DNA of 64,000 bases, from contig NZ_JAHBBI010000005.1 of assembly GCF_019331695.1 (NCBI RefSeq), forward strand, positions 1 to 64,000, in the 5' to 3' direction. This DNA comes from Bifidobacterium pluvialisilvae (GTDB lineage: Bacteria > Actinomycetota > Actinomycetes > Actinomycetales > Bifidobacteriaceae). Below are positions 38,249-45,002 of the stretch, one piece after another. The notes under the pieces were generated by a model, which saw only the letters and a program-made list of their open reading frames with translations, searched no databases and was not told the origin of the DNA. The translations under genes and the position numbers were made by a program. Each line of letters starts with the position of its first letter. Position 1 is the first letter of the stretch.

Positions 38249-38823
38249 AGGCCGTAGCTCATGATTGTCTGGGCAAGCAGTTCCATGCGGTCGCGTAGCA
38301 TCATGCCGGCTGGGGTGGAACGGAATTCGACGTCCATGCGGTCACGGATCACCGCCATGTCGTAGTGGTCGGTCATGGTGTGCGTGAGATTCCATAGGGC
38401 TCCCGGAATATCAAGGATGTCGTCCACATCATCCGTGTTGATGACCAGTACGTTCCTGTCTCCGGTCGGATGAATCGGGGTCGGATACGTGACGAGAGGG
38501 TTTACGCCGAAATCATATAGAAGGGAGGAATGCCGGAGGACCGCTTCATTCAACGCGCCGGCAAGCAGAACCAGACCATCATGCTCGTCCGAATCGTACT
38601 CCTTGCCGATACGTGGTTGGACGAGCGACAGAGCCGCGGCCGCATCATCGAACATGCCCGTCTCCTCGTATGAAATCCACGGTGGCCCAGATGTCTTGGC
38701 GATATCACGAAGCGTCAGCATCGTCCGGTCAATTTGCCTTGCCGTAAACGCGATGGCATGAGCGTGCCCATCGGCATCGGCCGGGATCATTACCCGCCAT
38801 TGCGGCATATTGGCATTATTCAT
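38209..38823 (-). CDS. Hypothetical protein (204 aa)
   Basis: ATG 38823 sits after GGGAG with proper spacing; the open frame further upstream is not supported. The protein is soluble and acidic, with no membrane segment, and a C-terminal helical half (GALWNLTHTMTDHYDMAVIR). No domain recognised. First gene of a minus-strand group with the two small ORFs that follow. Confidence 0.6.
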   Translation of the reverse strand: MNNANMPQWRVMIPADADGHAHAIAFTARQIDRTMLTLRDIAKTSGPPWISYEETGMFDDAAAALSLVQPRIGKEYDSDEHDGLVLLAGALNEAVLRHSSLLYDFGVNPLVTYPTPIHPTGDRNVLVINTDDVDDILDIPGALWNLTHTMTDHYDMAVIRDRMDVEFRSTPAGMMLRDRMELLAQTIMSYGLWCVVNGGTPITA

Positions 38824-39130
38824 GGTCTCCCGGCCCCTCCCGTACGGGAACACGTTGTTTTGACGATTATATATGAGTATCGCAGTTGATGCCTGCGCTT
38901 CCGAGCGTATGGAGCAATCGCGGCATTGAAGGTACTGCAGAAGATGAGGCCTTCCGGAATGGAACTCTCGACGGAATCCTGTAAAGAAGAAGCCGATTGG
39001 AGCCGTGAATGATGTTGCCGCTGGTCGCACACGTGGCGCGACGGTTCTAGGATGGGCTCCCGCCTGTGGCGTTCCTGTGGCGGTTTTGGGGGCTTCGTAT
39101 CGGATAGACCGTCTCCCAGCAGGAGAAACG

Positions 39131-39200
39131 AAAAGCCCGGAATCGCTGAGATTCTGGGCTTATTGGTCAAGCCGGCGAGAGTTGAATCCGCGGCCCAATC
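39131..39200. repeat. Degraded att-like site (tRNA-Pro 3' remnant plus terminator-like stem)
   Basis: 39131-39161 matches 42701-42731 at about 28 of 31 bases (AAAAGCCCGGAATCG... hairpin). The next ~38 bases align at roughly 70% with the tRNA-Pro 3' fragment at 42734-42770, including a decayed T loop. It is probably the old far-end attachment site of an earlier integrated element. The rest of 38824-39263 shows no gene. Confidence 0.5.
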
Positions 39201-39263
39201 GAGTGGTTCGCGCCAGTGTCTGCCATAGCTGTCAGATGACGTTTGTGTTTTTCGAGGGGACGG

Positions 39264-39449
39264 CTATGGGCATGGACTGCTGCGCTGCTTATCTAACATG
39301 CAACGTCCGAGACCGTCCTGCCAGTCGTCATACTCGATGCCGCACAGTCGGGCCTGAGCCTTCACTCGCGGCTAGCCGGTAGAAACTATGCCCTTCGGCA
39401 ACACCACGTGCCGGGCTACGCCAGACAGCCTCCTCGTCGAGCTAGGCAT
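39264..39449 (-). pseudogene. Phage terminase large subunit, N-terminal remnant
   Basis: ATG 39449 overlaps the expected small-terminase stop. The frame reads MPSSTRRLSGVARHVVLPKG then IVSTG, hits TAG at 39372 where related phage proteins have Trp (TGG), and continues in frame through GIEYDDWQDGLGRCMLDKQ to a stop at 39264. This is the start of an actinophage TerL (usually ~500 aa or more) cut to about 60 codons with one nonsense mutation. The adenine nucleotide-binding motifs are gone. Confidence 0.7.
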
Positions 39450-39638
39450 CCTCGACCTCCATAGCAACCGACGGCTTGCCCTCGCCGTCCCGGCCCCCCC
39501 CAGCCGCTTGATCTCCCGACTCACTTCAAGCAGACGACGCGACAGCGCCGCCAAGTCACGCGGCGGCGTATCTAAATCGAACACCGCCTGTTCCAGACGC
39601 TTCAACGTACGGCGCAGCAACGTCAGGTACTCGTCCAT
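39442..39638 (-). pseudogene. Phage terminase small subunit-like gene with frameshift
   Basis: ATG 39638 follows GGAGGT. The helical N-terminus (MDEYLTLLRRTLKRLEQAV ... PPRDLAALSRRLLEVSREIKRLGG) resembles small-terminase-like proteins of actinophages. A G8 run (plus strand C at 39494-39501) shifts the frame; one G more or two fewer gives GRDGEGKPSVAMEVEDA and a stop at 39442 overlapping the TerL start. As it stands the frame runs on into the TerL remnant. Confidence 0.6.
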
Positions 39639-39665
39639 GAGGTACCTCCGATAGACATGGGAAAA

Positions 39666-39724
39666 GCGGGGATACCACTCGACTTATATACCAGTCTTGA
39701 AAGCTGGTCGCGCAAGGTCCCCGC
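39666..39724 (-). other. 59-nt structured tRNA-like element
   Basis: On the minus strand a 7-bp outer stem GCGGGGA/TCCCCGC closes a region containing ACCAG/CTGGT around a 9-nt loop with TTTCAAG. It looks like a stripped tRNA (acceptor plus anticodon arm) but is too short and lacks a T arm. It lies 28 bp upstream of the small terminase start. The surrounding 39639-40052 holds no other recognisable gene. Confidence 0.35.
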
Positions 39725-40052
39725 CATTACTTCTCACGCCAAGCTCCTATAGGGGCGAGTAGAGAAGCGAGCGGCCCAGACACCAGTGAGCTAACCCAGG
39801 TAGGAATCCGCTCTGTTGATTTCTCACTCTTTGAACCAAGAAGGGCTCGCATAGAGAAATCAAGACGTCCTGAGTATATCAGATAGTCTGTTTAAATAAT
39901 TCGGGGAGGGCGCGGCGCTATGACACTGGGGTGCGCCCAGAACCGGCCGGCAGGATACCCATACCCGCCCCGCGGTGCCGGGAACGCTATGATGAGAAAA
40001 AGAAGACGATCTCAGGGCTCTGCTAATAGGGACTTGGGTTGTCTTCTTTGCG

Positions 40053-40277
40053 TCACCACGTCGAGGTGCGGAACGACACCGAAGTCGCTCTAATGTAGGC
40101 TGCGCCTCGCACGGCTTGCCTTGCCCATTCGATGCTCTTGTTGCTCCTCAGCTCGTTGCACGCACGATGCGCCAGCTTGCGGTTCCTGAACCCGTACGAA
40201 CTTCCGCCCTTCGGCACCGGCAGCGACTCGTCCACTTCGGCGCTCCAGTAATCTCGCGCGGGCAGCGTCTTGTCCAC
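40053..40277 (-). pseudogene. Phage HNH endonuclease, C-terminal remnant
   Basis: Reads CKPVDKTLPARDYWSAEVDE, then LPVPKGGSSY, then RKLAHRACNELRSNKSIEW, matching the second half of HNH proteins encoded just upstream of terminase genes in actinophages. An in-frame TGA immediately upstream cuts off the N-terminal zinc-ribbon half. A GTG at 40277 could still start a 74-aa product. Confidence 0.6.
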
Positions 40278-40289
40278 GGGCTTGCAGTG

Positions 40290-40904
40290 TCAGTTATATC
40301 TGACGAGCATCAATGTGAGTTGTCTTATGACCGACAGCGGATGGTCCAGGAAGGAATCGTCGAATCGGCTGTCCTCGGAAAGATTCATAAGAATGCCGTG
40401 CCGGTAGTTGGCGTCGTAGGGGTCGCGAGACCATCCTTGACCTTGGTCGTCAATCCATCCATGTCGTCGTGCGAACTCGTAGACCTGCGCCTCGCGAATC
40501 CCGGTCGCGCCAGCTTCATTCGCGAACCCCTGAACCTGCAACACGAAACCAGAACAATCGAGATGCAAGGTCAGGCCGTATTGCACTCCTTCGGTCTGCG
40601 AGACCGTCTTGACGATACTCCGCATGACGTTTCGCCTGGCACGGGTAGTACCGCTGACGACCTCGATCAGTCCTTGGTCGTCGCCCAGCGACTGATGTAT
40701 CCCATCTTTCACGGCCTGCTCATTGCCGAATGGCATGGCCTGATCGGACGGTACCGGCTGCAGGAACATCATGCACGTCGATTGTTCCGTTTGAGTGGCG
40801 TACGCCGTCATCTCCGGCGGATCGTCCGGCATGCGATTCAGCCTGCTGAACGCCTGAGGAATAGCGACATCAACATCGCCGACAGTGACCATCTGCATAT
40901 CCAT
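40290..40904 (-). CDS. Hypothetical protein (204 aa)
   Basis: Chosen start ATG 40904 follows AGGAG by 5 nt (MDMQMVTVGDVDVAIPQAF). The open frame extends ~290 bp further upstream without a ribosome site. Soluble mixed alpha/beta protein; no known domain recognised. It ends 13 bp before the HNH remnant on the same strand. Confidence 0.55.
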   Translation of the reverse strand: MDMQMVTVGDVDVAIPQAFSRLNRMPDDPPEMTAYATQTEQSTCMMFLQPVPSDQAMPFGNEQAVKDGIHQSLGDDQGLIEVVSGTTRARRNVMRSIVKTVSQTEGVQYGLTLHLDCSGFVLQVQGFANEAGATGIREAQVYEFARRHGWIDDQGQGWSRDPYDANYRHGILMNLSEDSRFDDSFLDHPLSVIRQLTLMLVRYN

Positions 40905-41113
40905 ATCCACTCCTACTGTCGTAGTAGTTGTCTGCATGCATGATAAACCAAAAGGGCTCTGGTACAGAGTCCAAGCACAGGCGAATCCTCCCATGTCTGC
41001 GATGAGACCTATCACGAACGCCGGAGCGGCGCTCTGCCGAAGCCGCCGTCGCTGAGCCGGCATGAAGGATTGCCGACAATGACATCGAACTGCATGTTCT
41101 TGAGGATCGTTAG

Positions 41114-41575
41114 TTACCCGGGGATGACTGATCGTGTTCCGATGGGGTCGTGTGTAGTGATGAGAAGGGAGGCGCTCGCTGCAAGAGTGGTGCATTCGGC
41201 TGGCGCGTCGGGTAGGGTCCCCTCATAAAGGGTGATCCGCACTGTGGTGGTGTCTTCGTCGACGGCCGCCCGCACGCCGTAGCACTGTGGGTTGCCCATG
41301 TAGAAGAACACACGTACCGAATGATCCGAGGCCACTTCGTATCGGCTCCATGCGGATGTGTGCTCGTTATGGAGGTCGGTGCGCTGCTGTATATCGTTCG
41401 TGGATTGTGTTGGTGGCTTCGCTGTGGGATTGTACCCGGCATTTGTGGTAGCGGAGCTGGGAGGGGATTCGCCCCCGCCAGCGGCGCAGCCTGTCATGGC
41501 AGTGACAGCCAGGACGGATGACACCAGCACTGCCAGAAGCCGGCGGAGACGGAGCCAAGTTCGAAGTCTCTTCAT
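41114..41575 (-). CDS. Secreted lipoprotein, function unknown
   Basis: 153 aa. Basic N-terminus, hydrophobic segment and lipobox MTGC at ~27-30 predict signal peptidase II cleavage and lipid anchoring. A Ser/Pro/Thr linker (31-65) leads to a small C-terminal domain with two cysteines that could form a disulfide. GAGGAAGCAAC precedes the ATG. The ~486 bp between its start and 42062 hold no convincing gene. Confidence 0.65.
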   Translation of the reverse strand: MKRLRTWLRLRRLLAVLVSSVLAVTAMTGCAAGGGESPPSSATTNAGYNPTAKPPTQSTNDIQQRTDLHNEHTSAWSRYEVASDHSVRVFFYMGNPQCYGVRAAVDEDTTTVRITLYEGTLPDAPAECTTLAASASLLITTHDPIGTRSVIPG

Positions 41576-42061
41576 GTTGCTTCCTCTTGGGACGTAGCTT
41601 TTTGGTGCGATGGGGGCTGTGCTGGCGAGACCGGCTCGACGGGCGTATGCTGTGAGGCATTCGAGCCATATGGCTGAGGACGGTGGCCACTCACACCACA
41701 GTAAAAAATAAAGTTCCTATGACCTGTATTTGGAAGAGGACTGTGTAAACCATGCTTTCGTCGGTGTTGGCCCAGAAACAATCCTTCCCGTGTGGAAGGT
41801 GTGGATGAATTCGTACGTATAGCTTTCCAAGGTGCCGCTGCGGGCACACTGCTGCTTACCGGCACTGCGGGAGACGCAGTTTTTGTCCCGTGATGTTCGA
41901 TGGCAGGTCTCGACCATCCGCGCATGAATCCACCAGAAACGCCTCACGTGCGACAAGCACGGGTACGCCATGCCCGGCGGGCTACGCCAGAAAAGCCGGC
42001 TGAAAACGACGAAAACGGCCCCGTTCTCCACAATGGGGGAGCAGGACCGTAGCATGGGTGT

Positions 42062-42532
42062 ATGGATGAAGCGAAGCAGCGTCAGCGTGGCGAACTATTC
42101 TCATGGTGCTTGGTCGCGAACGTCGTGGACGAGCACGAGGTCGGCCAGGATCACCACATCGAGCACGGGACAAAGATCTTCAGTCCCGGCACGAAGGTGT
42201 ACGTGTCATCGTGGTGGGACAACAGTGCGAAGGACGATGGTGGCGTGCTGTATGTCATCGGCAAGGCGCGCAAGCAATGGCGGCTCGTCGCCTCGTACAT
42301 CGCCCGCGACCGGTTGACGAACTTCCGTGCCAAGCAGGTGTTCGACCCGAAGGCGTTGCGGCGTATGGCGCAGGACGAAGGCCAGTCCCGTCCCCGTCCG
42401 GCCCAGTTCTACCGATGGTGGGGCAAGGACGAGGAAGCCCGCAAACGAGTCGAGGAGCAGGCGGCCTACTACAATCAGGACATCTATTCGGTCAGGCAAC
42501 GCGAGCGGCACCCTTCGACAAAAACCGTGTGA
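42062..42532 (+). CDS. Hypothetical protein (156 aa)
   Basis: Soluble, Trp- and Arg-rich protein (ELFSWCLVANVVDEHEVGQD ... SWWDN, FYRWWGKDEEARKRVEEQA). A beta-rich N-terminal half and a helical C-terminal half are likely. No domain recognised. No strong ribosome site before ATG 42062. It is close to the att site and may belong to the inner element. Confidence 0.5.
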   Translation: MDEAKQRQRGELFSWCLVANVVDEHEVGQDHHIEHGTKIFSPGTKVYVSSWWDNSAKDDGGVLYVIGKARKQWRLVASYIARDRLTNFRAKQVFDPKALRRMAQDEGQSRPRPAQFYRWWGKDEEARKRVEEQAAYYNQDIYSVRQRERHPSTKTV

Positions 42533-42624
42533 AGAAAGTGTGGGGCAGGCTTCGCGCCGGACAGACTCGGTTCGCACGGTCATTGGGCGACATGCCCGTG
42601 ATTCGAGGCGTGTCGGGGTAGGGG

Positions 42625-42665
42625 TGTGTCCGGTTGTGTCCCGAATTGTGTCCGTATTTGTGTCC
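42625..42665. repeat. Four TGTGTCC direct repeats next to the left att site
   Basis: TGTGTCC occurs at 42625, 42635, 42647 and 42659, spaced 10-12 bp (about one helical turn), 70-110 bp from the att core. This pattern resembles arm-type integrase binding sites of tyrosine-recombinase phages. Further GTGTCT copies lie near 42900 inside the element. The remaining spacer 42533-42984 has no gene. Confidence 0.4.
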
Positions 42666-42733
42666 AAGAGGGCGTGAACACGGCGTGTCGCAGGAAACAA
42701 AAAAGCCCGGAATCGTTGAAATTCCGGGCTTTC

Positions 42734-42770
42734 TGGTCGGACCAGCGGGATTTGAACCCGCGACCCCTTG
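42734..42770. repeat. Left attachment site: 37-bp copy of the tRNA-Pro 3' end
   Basis: Identical over 37 bp to 54319-54355, which is the 3' end of the complete tRNA-Pro(GGG) gene including its CCA. The tRNA identity stops abruptly after CCCCTTG. This duplication is the standard footprint of integration into a tRNA gene. Confidence 0.88.
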
Positions 42771-42984
42771 TTAGTTCGAGGGGTTGATTCGTTGGTCTTC
42801 GTGGTCTTCGTTAGTTGCGTTTCCGTTGCAATGACGCCGTTTTCGTGACATTCGCAGGATTCGTTGATTGCTGCCGATTTCGTTGCTCCCGGGGGTCATC
42901 GTGTCTAAATCGTGTCTGAGCCACAGACACGAAGATGAGCCATAGAAACTAAGCCAAGTTGGCGGATGACTGAGGAGCATCTGC

Positions 42985-44103
42985 CTAATACACACGCTTG
43001 ATTGATAGTCGATTCTCCAGAATGAGCTTATGCAGGAGGTTCTTACCGTGATCCTTGTTGTCGAGCGTATCGCCGTACTTGTTAATCAGTTTTGTGACCT
43101 TAAGATACAAGTCGGATCCGTCATACCGTCCATCGGGACGGTACAGGAACATGAGCGCGGTCACTCCTCCATATAGATCCACATGGTCGAAGATGGATTG
43201 GAAGTACGAGTAGTCCGCCTCGGACAAGGAGTGCCCGAAGAACTTGATGCAATCCGGCGGCTCGCTATCAAACACATCGCTGAACGTATCATAGTTAGAC
43301 GTGGACTGCAGAGTGCGGAACGTCTTGGTGAAAGGGATCACGTCCTCGTTGTTAATGAGTTCACGTTGCCCTTGCACCCCCTGATTCAGGGCATCGATAC
43401 CGATGATGATGTCGCCTTGGGCCAAGGACCCATGAATGAATCGCACGGAATCAAGACCGGGGAAATAACCCTCATCCCGCCTTTGAAACGGTGACGTGTA
43501 ATTGAAGGTCAGAATGGTGTTGTGTTGCTTCTCTAGGACACTCTTACCGCTGATTGCCGGCATCCCGGCAATGCTCTCATACAAGTCGTCGGAGGAAACC
43601 GTGTACTGCCACGGGTCATCGTTTTCGGATTGGCCGACGATCTTCTTCAAATACGTGTACAACGAATGCTCGAAGAGAGTCAGTTCACGGCGCATGAAAC
43701 TCAGATAAACCGTATCCTTATGGTTGATTGACGATTGAAGAAAACCAACCGTGTGGATTTCATCAATCATCGAGGCCATGCGTCTGGCGATATAGGATCC
43801 GAGCAGGTTGCTGGTATCCAAGACGTTGGGGTTGTCTAGCCCATTCCTCACCCGAGCTATCGACTCATACCCTGTAACCTGTTCCCGAATGGCCTGCTCT
43901 ACATTCGCCCACTCGCTATGGTTATGCAGCTTGCGGTCAAACAGCACCATGTCCCAAGCATTATCCATCAATTCCATGGACGGGTTGTCACCATACTTGT
44001 CTTTAAAATAGTCTGCATACCCGGTTCTCAACCCCTGCGCAAGGTCGAAGCCGTTACCCAGTACGATGAGCTGATGCTTATACTTTTCTAAAGTTGTTTT
44101 CAT
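42985..44103 (-). CDS. AbiH family abortive infection protein
   Basis: 372 aa. Members of this family (PF14253) cause abortive infection in lactococci by an unresolved mechanism. The N-terminal LIVLGNGFDLAQGLRTGYADY (GNGFD at 16-20), TFNYTSPFQ and the C-terminal FFGHSLSEADYSYF segment are the family marks and resemble SIR2-like nucleotide-binding folds. It follows the unknown gene at 44135 by 31 bp on the same strand. Lower GC than the core genes suggests transfer. Confidence 0.8.
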   Translation of the reverse strand: MKTTLEKYKHQLIVLGNGFDLAQGLRTGYADYFKDKYGDNPSMELMDNAWDMVLFDRKLHNHSEWANVEQAIREQVTGYESIARVRNGLDNPNVLDTSNLLGSYIARRMASMIDEIHTVGFLQSSINHKDTVYLSFMRRELTLFEHSLYTYLKKIVGQSENDDPWQYTVSSDDLYESIAGMPAISGKSVLEKQHNTILTFNYTSPFQRRDEGYFPGLDSVRFIHGSLAQGDIIIGIDALNQGVQGQRELINNEDVIPFTKTFRTLQSTSNYDTFSDVFDSEPPDCIKFFGHSLSEADYSYFQSIFDHVDLYGGVTALMFLYRPDGRYDGSDLYLKVTKLINKYGDTLDNKDHGKNLLHKLILENRLSIKRVY

Positions 44104-44134
44104 GTGCTCACTTTCTTGATCGCCTTATCCTGGT

Positions 44135-44836
44135 TTATGCATTTTCGATCTTGCATCGGAAAGCGTCTTGGGCATCCAAGCTCCGTAATTCAGAACGTAC
44201 AAGATTAGCGACGCGCATAAGTTGGAACAAGTACGAGATGATTGCCGGCTTGATGCCGAATCCTAGATCTTCTTGGAACTGCTTAAACTTCTTACGTTCT
44301 GGCAGCTCAGATTTAACGGATTTGCCGTAAATCCAAGATTCCGCAATTTGCCAAGCCTCGGCAGATCGGACATTAGAACCATCAGCATCCCACCGATATA
44401 CAGTCATCAATTGAGGACGGTAATTATGCACGTAGTCAAGCCACTTTTCTACCCGTTGTACGAGTCGGTCTGCATCATCGCGGAACTCAGGAGAGACCAG
44501 AAACTGTATCTGGCGTGCCACCCGTGGAAGAAAGACCTCGCTGCTGCTCAGGAGGAATGGGCGTAGTCCCGTGATGGTGGCAAGTAGCTGCTGATTCGTC
44601 ATGTTTGGATACTTAATAGTGATAGTCGGCGTAACAGTAATAGTCGACCGTAGTCCGCTGTACCCATCTCCCTTCAACGATATATATGCCGGTAGGCCGT
44701 CTTCTGGAGCTCCGCTTGCGCCAGATTGATAGATGGGGCCCGTCAGAGAGTCATCTGCCCGTTCAAGGAAGGCGCGAAGCTCTTCAGCACGATCTTGGTC
44801 AGACAGTGAGGCGCTACTAACTCGCGGTAAGACCAT
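44135..44836 (-). CDS. Unknown protein, partner gene of AbiH
   Basis: 233 aa. Strong ribosome site (GAGGAGG, 8 nt before ATG 44836). N-terminal helical part (SDQDRAEELRAFLERADD), a central beta-rich region and a helical C-terminus. No domain recognised. Its position 31 bp upstream of abiH, on the same strand and divergent from the methyltransferase, makes it a candidate second component of the defence operon. Confidence 0.6.
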   Translation of the reverse strand: MVLPRVSSASLSDQDRAEELRAFLERADDSLTGPIYQSGASGAPEDGLPAYISLKGDGYSGLRSTITVTPTITIKYPNMTNQQLLATITGLRPFLLSSSEVFLPRVARQIQFLVSPEFRDDADRLVQRVEKWLDYVHNYRPQLMTVYRWDADGSNVRSAEAWQIAESWIYGKSVKSELPERKKFKQFQEDLGFGIKPAIISYLFQLMRVANLVRSELRSLDAQDAFRCKIENA

Positions 44837-44875
44837 GTGTCAATCCTCCTCCTCATCAAGCTATTCGAATAATAT

Positions 44876-44889
44876 AGAACATATGTTCG
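44876..44889. promoter_or_regulatory. LexA-like box between the AbiH operon and the restriction-modification genes
   Basis: AGAACATATGTTCG differs from the SOS consensus CGAAC-N4-GTTCG by one base. Together with its flanks it matches the ruvA SOS box region at 22 of 26 positions (23081-23106 versus 44873-44898). It lies in the 166-bp divergent promoter region, so it could link either operon to DNA damage. Confidence 0.5.
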
Positions 44890-45002
44890 ATGTTTGCAAT
44901 TCTTCGGCGTTCAACTTATTGAGGATCTGTCCAGCAGGAATGTCACTATTCCTAATAGACATTACGTACAATGAGATCCATAAGACAACGATGGAGGGAC
45001 GA

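Larger units (their letters stand above)
39131..42733. mobile_element. Degraded phage-derived element (inner of two stacked at tRNA-Pro)
   Basis: Bounded by the degraded att-like site at 39131 and the clear att fragment at 42734. It contains broken HNH, small and large terminase genes in canonical packaging order on the minus strand, plus a lipoprotein and two hypothetical genes. No integrase, portal or capsid gene is visible. It appears older than the neighbouring element because every phage gene in it is damaged. Confidence 0.55.

Noticed and set aside
39666-39724. Functional opal-suppressor-like tRNA with UCA anticodon
   Set aside because: The element is 59 nt, lacks a T arm and T-loop consensus, and needs a C-A mispair to give a 7-nt loop.
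41572-41925. Minus-strand frame ending on the lipoprotein start codon
   Set aside because: Pro/Ser/His-rich, no ribosome site and no recognisable domain; a real remnant cannot be excluded, but support is too weak.
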